Assembly: GCF_004366355.1 (NCBI RefSeq)
Contig: NZ_SODV01000001.1
Coordinates: 2,666,001 to 2,730,000 of the forward strand
Reading direction: 5' to 3'
Length of the DNA stretch: 64,000 nucleotides
Source of the DNA: Dinghuibacter silviterrae
GTDB taxonomy: Bacteria; Bacteroidota; Bacteroidia; Chitinophagales; Chitinophagaceae
Shown here: positions 15,560 through 23,495 of the stretch, one piece after another
Layout of the letters: the number at the start of each line of letters is the position of its first letter
Position numbering within the stretch: position 1 is the first letter of the stretch
Translations under genes and position numbers: made by a program
Notes under the pieces: generated by a model
Database searches by the model: none
The model's input: only the letters and a program-made list of their open reading frames with translations
What the model was told of the DNA's origin: nothing

Positions 15560-15967
15560 ATGAAACAGGAAGACGTTCCACAGGACAACGGCGCCCTGGG
15601 CAAGATGACCCGGGAGGTATGCTATGCCACCGACAAGGAGGGCAAGTATGTCACGGAACTCAGCACCGGCTGGTCGGTGAAGACAGATGCCCTCGACACC
15701 GCCTGGCACGAGATCGAAGAACGCGTGGCCAAGGCCCGCGAAAAGGTCCTTGCCGGGGAGGCCAGCCCGCTTCTTTTTTTTATGGAAAGGCGCCTCATGG
15801 ACATGCCCACGCTGGTTGCGTATACCGGCTTTTGGAAGTGGCGCATCAAAAAGGACCTGACCGCAAAAGGGTTTGCGCGTCTGTCTCCCCGCCGGCTGAC
15901 CCGGTACGCCGAGGCTTTTGCCGTCAGCGTGGAGGACCTAAAAAGTATGACCTTTCATGAAGACTGA
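15560..15967 (+). CDS. Conserved small protein of pigment locus, unknown
   Basis: This 135-residue soluble protein has no signal peptide or membrane helix. Visible stretches are CYATDKEGKYVTELSTGWSVKTDALDTAWHEIEERV, SPLLFFMERRLMDMPTLVAYTGFWKWRIKKDL and the C-terminal SPRRLTRYAEAFAVSVEDLKSM. The 'TGWSVK..AL..AW..I' start also occurs in small proteins beside BtrH-like genes in Bacteroidota pigment loci, as far as I recall. The position between darB and the BtrH-like gene suggests a partner of acyl transfer; that is inference only. It overlaps the next gene by 11 bases. Confidence 0.65.
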   Translation: MKQEDVPQDNGALGKMTREVCYATDKEGKYVTELSTGWSVKTDALDTAWHEIEERVAKAREKVLAGEASPLLFFMERRLMDMPTLVAYTGFWKWRIKKDLTAKGFARLSPRRLTRYAEAFAVSVEDLKSMTFHED

Positions 15968-16976
15968 ATTTCATCACCTGCAGTCGGCGCACTGTGAAAC
16001 GGGTGTGACGACGGGGCTGATGCACCATATCGGCATCGACAAGATCACCGAGCCCCTGGCATTGGGCATAGGCGCCGGCTTGTTTTATATCTACATCCCT
16101 TTTATCAAGATCTCGAACGGGCCTGCGATTGCCTTCCGGGTCATGCCGGGGCTTATCTTCAAACGCGTGTGCAAGGCGCTGGGGATACCCGTGGTACGCC
16201 GGAAGTTCGGAAGCCGCGAGGAAGCCGCCAGGGCCCTGGATCAGCAGCTTGCCGCCGGTCAGCCCGTCGGTTGCCAGGTGGGGGTGTATTACCTGACCTA
16301 CTTCCCAAAGGAATATCGCTTCCATTTTAACGCGCATAATATCGTAGTGTTCGGTCGCGAAGAAGACCGCTACCTGGTCAGCGATCCCGTGATGGAAACG
16401 ACGACCTCCCTGAGTGCGTATGAATTGGAAAGGGTGCGCTTTGCCAAGGGCGCCCTGGCGCCCAAAGGACAGCTCTACTATCCCGTGGGCGGACACCAGG
16501 TGACGGACGAACAGATCGCACGGGCGATCCGAAAGGGGATCAAAAACAATGCTTTTGCGATGTTGCACATCCCCGGTCCTATCGCGGGAATAAGCGGCAT
16601 CCGTTATACGGCGCGTCGCATCCGGAAGTGGCGGGACAAGCTCGGTCTTCACGACGCCGGCCTGTACCTGGCCCAGCTTGTCCGGATGCAGGAAGAAATC
16701 GGTACCGGCGGCGGTGGCTTCCGCTATATGTATGCGGCTTTTCTACAGGAAGCCATGGCGTATACGCCTCACCCGTCGCTCCCGTCCATATCGGCCATGT
16801 TTACCCGCGCGGGCGACCTCTGGCGGACCGCCGCGGTCCAGGCGGCGGGGATCTACAAGGGGCGGTTGGGGAGCCAGGAAGACTTTGACAAGATGGCGGA
16901 TTATTTGATGGAGATTGCGGATATAGAGGAAGAGGCTTTTCGGGCGTTGGCAAACATCAAATGGGCGGCCCCATGA
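15957..16976 (+). CDS. BtrH-like acyltransferase (BtrH_N + DUF4872)
   Basis: The 339-residue protein starts with a BtrH_N-like domain: HLQSAHCETGVTTGLMHHIG carries the likely Cys/His active site, and the NAHNIVVFGREEDRYLVSDPV stretch supplies the second His and Asp of a papain/C39-like triad. The C-terminal half (about residues 165-339, EQIARAIRKGIKNNAF ... GGGGFRYMYAAFLQEA) fits DUF4872. In butirosin synthesis BtrH moves an acyl group from a carrier protein to an acceptor. Here it may join the ACP-bound aryl-polyene acid to the resorcinol, forming the flexirubin-type ester. That role is inference from family and context. Confidence 0.8.
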   Translation: MKTEFHHLQSAHCETGVTTGLMHHIGIDKITEPLALGIGAGLFYIYIPFIKISNGPAIAFRVMPGLIFKRVCKALGIPVVRRKFGSREEAARALDQQLAAGQPVGCQVGVYYLTYFPKEYRFHFNAHNIVVFGREEDRYLVSDPVMETTTSLSAYELERVRFAKGALAPKGQLYYPVGGHQVTDEQIARAIRKGIKNNAFAMLHIPGPIAGISGIRYTARRIRKWRDKLGLHDAGLYLAQLVRMQEEIGTGGGGFRYMYAAFLQEAMAYTPHPSLPSISAMFTRAGDLWRTAAVQAAGIYKGRLGSQEDFDKMADYLMEIADIEEEAFRALANIKWAAP

Positions 16977-17734
16977 CATCCGTCTCCGTGACATCTGGCG
17001 CCTCCGCCATCGACATCAGCGGCCTGAACTTCCGCTATCCTCGCGCGGAACGCCCGGTGTTTACCGGCCTCTCCCTGCGCGTCCCCGAGGGCCGTCGCTT
17101 CGGCCTCTTCGGCCCCAACGGCGCCGGCAAAACGACGTTGATGAACCTGATGACGGGCCTGCTCTCGTATAAAGAAGGCAGTATCCAACTGTTCGGCCGG
17201 GAGGCCGGTCGCGGGACCCGGTCTCTTTTTGGCTTCGTGCCCCAGGATTTCTCGTTTTACATGGAACTCAGCCCCTGGCAAAACCTCGAATTTTATGGGG
17301 CCTGGTACGGGTTATCGGCCAGGGAAACCCGCCGCCGCGCCACTCATTTACTGGATGTCCTTGGGCTGTCAGACGTCCGTCACCAGCCCGCGCGTCAATT
17401 TTCCGGAGGAATGAAGCGCCGGTTGAACCTCGCCATAGGCGTCATCCACGAACCACGCCTTCTTTTCCTCGACGAACCCACCGTGGGGGTCGACGTACAA
17501 ACGGCGTACGCGATCATGCACTATCTCGAAACGCTTAACACCCGCGGCACGACCCTGGTCTATACGAGCCACCAGCTCGACGAGGCGGAACGGCTTTGCC
17601 AGACCATCGCCCTGATCGACCAGGGGGCTATTCTCGCCGAAGGGGCGGTGCACACCTTATTGGCCGAACATAAAAAAGAAGACCTCCGGGGTCTTTACCT
17701 GGAACTCACCGGAAAAGCGTATCGCGATGTATAG
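16973..17734 (+). CDS. ABC exporter ATPase subunit
   Basis: The 253-residue ATPase has Walker A FGPNGAGKTTLMN, signature QFSGGMKRRLNLAIG, Walker B LLFLDEPTVGVD and the H loop YTSHQLDEAE. I chose the ATG at 16973 because it overlaps the previous stop as ATGA; an in-frame ATG at 16961 would add four residues. It pairs with the permease that overlaps its 3' end by eight bases. The pair probably flips or exports the pigment or an intermediate across the inner membrane, consistent with flexirubins residing in the outer envelope. Confidence 0.92.
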   Translation: MTSVSVTSGASAIDISGLNFRYPRAERPVFTGLSLRVPEGRRFGLFGPNGAGKTTLMNLMTGLLSYKEGSIQLFGREAGRGTRSLFGFVPQDFSFYMELSPWQNLEFYGAWYGLSARETRRRATHLLDVLGLSDVRHQPARQFSGGMKRRLNLAIGVIHEPRLLFLDEPTVGVDVQTAYAIMHYLETLNTRGTTLVYTSHQLDEAERLCQTIALIDQGAILAEGAVHTLLAEHKKEDLRGLYLELTGKAYRDV

Positions 17735-18980
17735 GCTCTGGGCTACGATACAAAAAGATGCCCGGATCATGCTCCGGGACAGGATCGGGATCCTCCTCAT
17801 GTTCGGGATGCCGCTTGTGCTCGTGCTCATCGTCACTGCCATCCAAAACGCCGCCTTCGAAGCGACGGGGTCGGGGAAGATGCCGCTGCTCGTATGCAAT
17901 AGGGATACCGGTGCGGTGAGCCGCGCGTTTTTGTCTGCCCTGACGTCCTCAGGAATGTTCGAACCGAAATTTGTCGCGGGCGACGTCGCCGGACACGTGC
18001 ATGCCAAAGAGGCGACGGTCGGGATCGAGATCCCCGCCCGGTTTTCGGACGCGCTACAAGCCACGGCCCATGCCCTCGCGGGCAAGGCCCTGCACTCTTT
18101 CGGCCTGGAAGGCGACACCGCTTCCGCCAAGGGAGCCCCTCCCGTCTCGATCTTTGTAAGCCCCGTCCTCCAGGGCGCCATCCGCCGCTCCGTCTCCAGC
18201 GGCATCAGCGGCGCCCTTCAGTCCCTCGAAAGCCGCCTCGTCCTCCGGGAGGTCTTCCAGTCGATCAACAACAAGCCCATGCCCGATTCGCTGGAACGGG
18301 CGCTGCTCAACGGCTCCGTGGGGCTGCAAGAGGTGGTGGTCTCCGGCGTCCGCGGACCTTTGAATGCCGCCCAGCACAACGTGCCCGCCTGGACGCTGTT
18401 CGCGATGTTCTTTATCGTGATGTCCCTGGGCGGCAGTATGGTGAGGGAAAAAGAAAGCGGGAGTTTCATCCGCCTCAAGACCTTGCCGACCAGCTATGCC
18501 GTGGCCCTGCTCTCCAAGCAGCTCACGTACCTGGGGGTGACGCTGGTACAGGCGGCGCTCATTTTTGCGATGGGGCGTTGGGTGTTTCCCTTGTTTTCGC
18601 TCCCCGCATTGCACCTGCCGCAAGACGTCGGCGCGCTTTTCGTGGTCACTTTGCTGTGCGGCTGGTGCGCCGTCAGCTACGCCATCTGCGTGGGGGTTTT
18701 TGCCGCCACCCCGGAACAATCCAACGGCTTTGGGGCCGTGTCCGTCATCATCCTGGCGGTGATCGGCGGGTTGATGGTACCCAGTTTTATTTTGCCCGAC
18801 GCCCTCAAGGCGTTCATGAACGTATCCCCCCTGCATTGGTGCCTGGAGGCCTACTATAGCCTGTTCCTGGATGGCGGTAAACTCCGGGATGTTTGGGTAA
18901 ATATTATACCTTTAACCGCCGTAACCCTCGTCCTTCAAGCCATAACATGGTGGGGGCTCCGGCGAAAAAATCTAATATGA
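17727..18980 (+). CDS. ABC-2 type exporter permease
   Basis: The 417-residue protein has an N-terminal membrane helix (GILLMFGMPLVLVLIVTAI), a large extracytoplasmic loop of about 180 residues and five C-terminal helices starting at VPAWTLFAMFFIVMSLGGSMV. REKESGSFIRLKTLPTSYAV is the usual ABC-2 coupling stretch. It matches the YhgE/DrrB-like permease plan and belongs with the ATPase encoded just upstream. It overlaps the second ACP gene by ATGA, so transport and biosynthesis genes are translated together. Confidence 0.9.
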   Translation: MYRLWATIQKDARIMLRDRIGILLMFGMPLVLVLIVTAIQNAAFEATGSGKMPLLVCNRDTGAVSRAFLSALTSSGMFEPKFVAGDVAGHVHAKEATVGIEIPARFSDALQATAHALAGKALHSFGLEGDTASAKGAPPVSIFVSPVLQGAIRRSVSSGISGALQSLESRLVLREVFQSINNKPMPDSLERALLNGSVGLQEVVVSGVRGPLNAAQHNVPAWTLFAMFFIVMSLGGSMVREKESGSFIRLKTLPTSYAVALLSKQLTYLGVTLVQAALIFAMGRWVFPLFSLPALHLPQDVGALFVVTLLCGWCAVSYAICVGVFAATPEQSNGFGAVSVIILAVIGGLMVPSFILPDALKAFMNVSPLHWCLEAYYSLFLDGGKLRDVWVNIIPLTAVTLVLQAITWWGLRRKNLI

Positions 18981-19237
18981 GCGATCAGCTGAAACAAACC
19001 GTAAAAGAACAGATTGTATCCTTTTTGAACCTGACGTCCGTCCAACCCGGGGACATCAAGGACGATGAGCCGCTCTTCGGCGAAGGCCTCGGGCTTGATT
19101 CCATCGACTCCCTGGAACTGATCGTGCTCTTGCACCGGGAATACGGGATTTCCATCAACGACCCCAAAGAGGGGCGCAAGGTCCTCGTGGATGTAAATAC
19201 CATGGTGGATTACATCGAGAAGCACCGGACGAAATAG
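18977..19237 (+). CDS. Second acyl carrier protein of the pigment locus
   Basis: This 86-residue ACP starts at the ATG overlapping the permease stop; the longer open frame from 18893 is a shadow of the permease. The modification site is Ser42 in GEGLGLDSIDSLELIVLL, the canonical DSI/L context, unlike the first ACP whose site reads NSA. A fit to the AMP-ligase at 19939 is plausible: one carrier could take the activated aryl starter and the other the extender or resorcinol chain. The stop abuts the tail of the minus-strand lipoprotein gene with no gap. Confidence 0.9.
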   Translation: MSDQLKQTVKEQIVSFLNLTSVQPGDIKDDEPLFGEGLGLDSIDSLELIVLLHREYGISINDPKEGRKVLVDVNTMVDYIEKHRTK

Positions 19238-19942
19238 CTACTTTCTTATCGTAAAAAGCGCATTATCCAGCGTCGTGTCCCGGATGTCCGTGACCTGAAA
19301 GACCACCGATCCCGTCGACATGGAACCGTCCGGCATGGTCCAGGGAACCGGAAACTTTATACTCATGACCTCGTAAGGAAAGTCCCTGACGAAACGGTTC
19401 AGCGGGGATTCGATGCCCGTCGCTTCCTTTGTGAAAAAAAAGGTGATCCGGGCGCTGTCTTTGGAAATGCCTTCTCCTTTGATGCAGGGTTTGCCCGCGA
19501 TCGTTACCGTGGGCGTTTTTTCCAGGTGAGTCACGTCAAGGGCATTGCTGTCGGTCACCCTGTAAAAGAGTTCGAAGGTTGCTTCGGCCAGGGGCAATTG
19601 CCGGCGCAATAACGTGTCGTCGCTGATGGGAAAAGTATATACGGTCCGGGTCGTCCTGCCGATTACATAAGCGGGATGCAGCATCCTTGCAAAAAGGGTG
19701 GTGGTCAGCGAGGCGTTTTTAACTGACTGCGTCACGACCGTTCGGTACGTAGCCATGACGGTGTCATCCATTCTTAAGATACTGTCCGGGCTTATATAAT
19801 ACGTATAGATATAATCACTTTGTACATGGGCCGGCCATTCCGCGGCCGTATCGCCGGGCCGGTACGGGCATTGCGCGATACGCACGACACCTTCGCGCCG
19901 TCCGCAGGAGATCAGAAGTAAGGCAACAAAAAGGTATCTCAT
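19238..19942 (-). CDS. Predicted lipoprotein, unknown function
   Basis: The 234-residue protein has a short lipoprotein signal (MRYLFVALLLISCGRREG, Cys13 as lipidation site). The rest is beta-rich with no motif I recognise: SDYIYTYYISPDSILRMDDTV, TTTLFARMLHPAYVIGRTTRTVYTF, and the C-terminal STGSVVFQVTDIRDTTLDNALFTI. Its ATG overlaps the ligase stop by four bases, so it is co-transcribed with the ligase. Large flexirubin loci often carry LolA-like or other envelope proteins, so a pigment-localisation role is possible but not shown. Confidence 0.65.
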   Translation of the reverse strand: MRYLFVALLLISCGRREGVVRIAQCPYRPGDTAAEWPAHVQSDYIYTYYISPDSILRMDDTVMATYRTVVTQSVKNASLTTTLFARMLHPAYVIGRTTRTVYTFPISDDTLLRRQLPLAEATFELFYRVTDSNALDVTHLEKTPTVTIAGKPCIKGEGISKDSARITFFFTKEATGIESPLNRFVRDFPYEVMSIKFPVPWTMPDGSMSTGSVVFQVTDIRDTTLDNALFTIRK

Positions 19943-21174
19943 CGTTTATCGATAAACTTAACGATTTTCCGCGACGTCTCCGGAAACTGCATCTTCTGCA
20001 ACTCCGGCGCGGCCACAAAGCGGACGTGCGGGCTGACGCGCAAACGCGCCTGGAGATAGGCGCGGATCTTGCCGTGGCACTCCTCCGTATCGGCCGCCGG
20101 CAGGACGTGGAGCAAGACCTCGTCCAACCCCAGTTCGTTCGCATAGACTTCCACTACGAAATCGACGACTTCTTCCATCTCGTTAAGAAGATCAAACAGC
20201 GCGGGCGGGTAAAGGGTCGTCCCCTTGAACTTGATCATTTGTTTGCGTCGTCCGAGGATCGGGCTGAGACGGATGCTGGTCCGCCCGCAGGCACAGGGCT
20301 CTTCGAAGTACATACACACATCCCCGGTCTTGTAGCGGAGCAGGGGCATGGCTTCGACCCCCAGGGTCGTGATCGTGAGCTCGCCGGGTGTACGAGGCCC
20401 GACGGGTTGATCGTTGTCGTCCAGGATCTCGGCGATCAGCAGGTGTGGCTGGAGGTGCCCGCCCTGTCCCTCACCGCATTCCGTAAACGCGGTTTGCATC
20501 TCGGTGGAGGCGTAGGTGGAGTATAGGTCGATGTCCCAGGCTTCCTTGATCTTGCGCCCGATGATGTTGAGGGTGAAGTCGGCGTTGCGGATGTTCTCGC
20601 CTATGCAGATCGCTTTGCGGACGCTGGTGGCGGCCAGGTCGATCCGGTGTTCTTCGGCATAGCGGATGAGCTTCAGGATAAACGACGGCACCGCCACGAT
20701 AGCCGTGGGCTTCAACCGCCGGATGGTTTCCCATTGCAGGGAGGGCACACCCGGACCCAGCCGGATGATCCCCGCCCCGAGTTTCCGGATCCCCGAATAG
20801 TACGCCATCCCCGCCATAAACTGCCGGTCCAGGGTTAGCATCAACTGGTAGACGTCCGAGGCGCTGCCGTCGGCGCAACGGAACGATCCGTATTCATTGT
20901 CCGCGAGCCGGAGGAGGTCGTTTTCCGTGAGGGGAACGATCACGGGACTGCCCAGCGTGCCCGAGGTGGACGTGTATTCGATGATCTTTGACCGGGGTAC
21001 GCACAAAAAATCGTCCGCCCGTTGTTGCAGGTCTTCCTTTGTTGTGACGGGGATGCGGGCGAAGTCCGTTCCATGCTTTGTCAGCAGCTCCCGGTAAAAC
21101 GGGGAATGCTGCTGCAGGTATGCCAACAGTTCCTGGAGTTGGGAAGATTGTTCCGCGCTGATGGGTATGCTCAT
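19939..21174 (-). CDS. Phenylacetate-CoA-ligase-like adenylating enzyme
   Basis: From the ATG at 21174 the protein has 411 residues and the ANL layout of short PaaK/CapK-like ligases: QQHSPFYRELLTKHG at the start, the P-loop-like EYTSTSGTLGSPVIVPLT, the adenine/aryl pocket DLYSTYASTEMQTAFTECGEG, the hinge YKTGDVCMYFEEPCACGRTSIRLSPILGRR and a C-terminal subdomain with MIKFKGTTLYPPALFDLL. It should activate an aromatic or fatty acid as an acyl-AMP for ACP or CoA loading. The frame is open to 21225, but that extension (YFAHPGGPRAAP) runs through a GC-rich palindrome, so I prefer the internal start. Confidence 0.8.
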   Translation of the reverse strand: MSIPISAEQSSQLQELLAYLQQHSPFYRELLTKHGTDFARIPVTTKEDLQQRADDFLCVPRSKIIEYTSTSGTLGSPVIVPLTENDLLRLADNEYGSFRCADGSASDVYQLMLTLDRQFMAGMAYYSGIRKLGAGIIRLGPGVPSLQWETIRRLKPTAIVAVPSFILKLIRYAEEHRIDLAATSVRKAICIGENIRNADFTLNIIGRKIKEAWDIDLYSTYASTEMQTAFTECGEGQGGHLQPHLLIAEILDDNDQPVGPRTPGELTITTLGVEAMPLLRYKTGDVCMYFEEPCACGRTSIRLSPILGRRKQMIKFKGTTLYPPALFDLLNEMEEVVDFVVEVYANELGLDEVLLHVLPAADTEECHGKIRAYLQARLRVSPHVRFVAAPELQKMQFPETSRKIVKFIDKR

Positions 21175-21186
21175 AGCTGATAATGG

Positions 21187-21278
21187 GGCGGCCCGCGGGC
21201 CGCCGGGGTGCGCAAAATACGGCATTTATTTGGTCCGCCGGGGGCGGCGCCCACTGGTCCGTCGGCGCGGCGCCCGCC
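21187..21278. repeat. GC palindrome and two 24-bp direct repeats after tamL
   Basis: Directly past the tamL stop are two imperfect 24-bp units (21231-21254 and 21255-21278), both starting TGGTCCG and sharing GGCGCCC. About 26 bases further lies a perfect 18-bp palindrome (GGCGGCCCGCGGGCCGCC, 21187-21204) that ends 13 bases before the likely ligase start. No T-run follows, so this is not a standard terminator. Confidence 0.6.
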
Positions 21279-23495
21279 TTAGAACGGGTACCCGATCGCC
21301 AGGTTCAACACCGTCTTCGAAATATCCCCCACATTGCGGAAGACCCACCGCCCATCCCACGGCTGGCGTACGGGCACGCCCAGGTCCACCCGCAACACGA
21401 GGATCTTTACATCGAAACGCAATCCCGTGCCCACCCCCACCGCGATCTGGCGGGCGAATCCCCCGGTGAACTGTGACCCGGGCCGGGCAGTGTCGGCGCG
21501 AAGCGTCCATACATTCCCCGCATCCGCAAAAAGCGCCCCTCTCAGGATGGAAAAAATCTTGAAGCGGTACTCCGCGTTGGCCTCCAGCTTGACGTCCCCC
21601 GGTTGATCGGGCAGGATAACACCGGTCTTTGCGGGCGCCAGGTACGAACCCGGCCCCAGCTGCCGCGCATGAAAGGCCCGGACGTCATTGGTTCCGCCGG
21701 CAAAAAACTCCTTGATAAAAGGCATGGTCGTGCTGTTGCCCCAGGCAATGCCCACCCCACCGGTGATCCTGGAAGCCAGCTCGCCCGTGCCCAGCCGGAG
21801 GTAGTGACGCAGGTCAAGTTCGAACCGGTCGTATTGGGAAAACGGGGTGCCCACCAATTTTATTTCATTGCCCTTTGCGACATCCGCGCCGGTCGCGAGT
21901 CCGAGGATATTGGCAGACACATCCACCGCGGCGTTAAAATAGTAATTGTTCCGGCGGCGGTTGGGAACGGCCCGGGTATTGATATTGAAGTTGTAGTTCG
22001 GACCGATGATAAACTGGCGTTCGATGCTCCGTGCCAGTGTGATGTTGGTGTCCAGCTCCTGCTGGAAGGCAGCGCTGATGTGGGTGGGATTGACGAAGTT
22101 GACGGTAAAAATATTCAGCGTGTGTTCTTTGACCGGCGTTTCTTTGAAGATATAGCCAAAGCTGGCCTGGGCCGAGGCCAGGTTGTATTCGTTGGACACG
22201 TCGTAGATCTGGTACCCTACGCCAATTTTGGTCCGTGGCACAAAAGCGCTGTTCGTCTTTACGGTAAACGGGGCGATAAAGCGGGGGACGAAAAGATCCA
22301 GGGTTGCCCCAAAAGTGCGCGTGCTGACCTGTTGTCCCGCACCCAAAAACTGTTCGTCCAAACCGGCGGAGACCGTGGCGGTCAGCAATTCGGCGCCCCG
22401 GAAAAGGTTCCTGTTCGCCCAGGTCACCGAGACCTGTCCGCCGGTGGTATTGTCCGAACGCGTCAGCCCCGTCACCTGGAACTGGAGGGATTTTTTGGGG
22501 AGGGGCGTCAGGTAGTAAAAAGCATTGAGCTGGTCCGGACCCGCCGTATCCGCTTCCACGAACCGGGCCTTGACGAATTTATAGACCCCCAGCGTGATCA
22601 GCCGGTTCAGCGACAAATTGTGGTCGTTCCGGTTGTACACGTCTCCCGGTTTGAAGACAAGGTTCCGGCTAAACATCACGGGCCGGAACAGGTGCGCGGT
22701 GTCCAGGATCTTATAGCCGTGATAGTCCACCAGGTCCTTTTTGTCGCTGGTGTCGGTGTTGATGTCATAATTGGCAAACACGACGACGTCATGGATATGC
22801 CAGATCTGTCGCGCCTTGGCGGGAGTGGAGGGGATGATGCGCAGCGTCGCATCGATCTGTCGGTTGCCCACCGTCGTGTCCGCGTCCAACTGAAGGTAGT
22901 TGGGGCTGAAGTAATAAAAACCCCTTTGTTTGAGCCGGTCGTCTATCCGTGTCCGTTCGTTTTTGACAACATCCAGGTCGTAGGTGTCTCCCGTTTTTAG
23001 CAGCGAGCGTCTCGCCAGGCGGTCGATGCTCCGTGCCAGCGTGTCGTCCTCCTGTGGGTAAACAATATGCCGGTACGTATAGGGTTGACTGACCCGGGCG
23101 ATAAACCGGTCTTTTTTGTGGGGTTTTGTTTCCAGGAGCACCGTGTCAAAGAAGAACCCTTTATTGACGAGCCGGTTCTGGAGGATTTCCCGGTTCTTCC
23201 CGGAAATGGCCGCGCTCGCCAGCACGGGAGCCTCACCTACCTTGTATTTGAGCCAGTGCCGGAATCCCTTGTCCTTTTTGGGGGTGCCCGCAAGGTTGTA
23301 GACCCAAAGCTTGTACTTCCATCCCAGGAAGCTGGCATTGGGGAGGGGGCGGAGCAGGCTTTCCAGGTCGGTTTTGAGGGATTTGTTTGCTTTTCCCTCG
23401 ATCGTGACGGTGCCCCCCTCATAGAGGTTTTTGGTATTGCTGCAAGCACACGCGAGGAGCAGCAGAAGCCCGGCCGGGATAATCTGTTTCGTCAT
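21279..23495 (-). CDS. tamL: TamL/BamA-family outer-membrane assembly protein
   Basis: The 738-residue protein has a lipoprotein-type signal (GLLLLLACACSNTKNLYEG), which marks TamL, the Bacteroidota lipoprotein form of TamA. POTRA-like segments cover roughly residues 30-350, including DLDVVKNERTRIDDRLKQRGFYYFSPNYL and VYNRNDHNLSLNRLITLGVYKFV. The C-terminal Omp85 barrel ends with aromatic beta strands (TVLNLAIGYPF). EFFAGGTNDVRAFHARQLGPGSY is the usual Omp85 'GG...vRGf' motif with an alanine change. Its start overlaps tamB by four bases. TamL and TamB form the TAM-type bridge between inner and outer membrane; this pair is essential in Flavobacterium johnsoniae as I recall. Confidence 0.92.
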   Translation of the reverse strand: MTKQIIPAGLLLLLACACSNTKNLYEGGTVTIEGKANKSLKTDLESLLRPLPNASFLGWKYKLWVYNLAGTPKKDKGFRHWLKYKVGEAPVLASAAISGKNREILQNRLVNKGFFFDTVLLETKPHKKDRFIARVSQPYTYRHIVYPQEDDTLARSIDRLARRSLLKTGDTYDLDVVKNERTRIDDRLKQRGFYYFSPNYLQLDADTTVGNRQIDATLRIIPSTPAKARQIWHIHDVVVFANYDINTDTSDKKDLVDYHGYKILDTAHLFRPVMFSRNLVFKPGDVYNRNDHNLSLNRLITLGVYKFVKARFVEADTAGPDQLNAFYYLTPLPKKSLQFQVTGLTRSDNTTGGQVSVTWANRNLFRGAELLTATVSAGLDEQFLGAGQQVSTRTFGATLDLFVPRFIAPFTVKTNSAFVPRTKIGVGYQIYDVSNEYNLASAQASFGYIFKETPVKEHTLNIFTVNFVNPTHISAAFQQELDTNITLARSIERQFIIGPNYNFNINTRAVPNRRRNNYYFNAAVDVSANILGLATGADVAKGNEIKLVGTPFSQYDRFELDLRHYLRLGTGELASRITGGVGIAWGNSTTMPFIKEFFAGGTNDVRAFHARQLGPGSYLAPAKTGVILPDQPGDVKLEANAEYRFKIFSILRGALFADAGNVWTLRADTARPGSQFTGGFARQIAVGVGTGLRFDVKILVLRVDLGVPVRQPWDGRWVFRNVGDISKTVLNLAIGYPF

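Noticed and set aside
21603-23000. 465-codon open frame on the plus strand
   Set aside because: Antisense to tamL, with no recognisable domain and no upstream signals.
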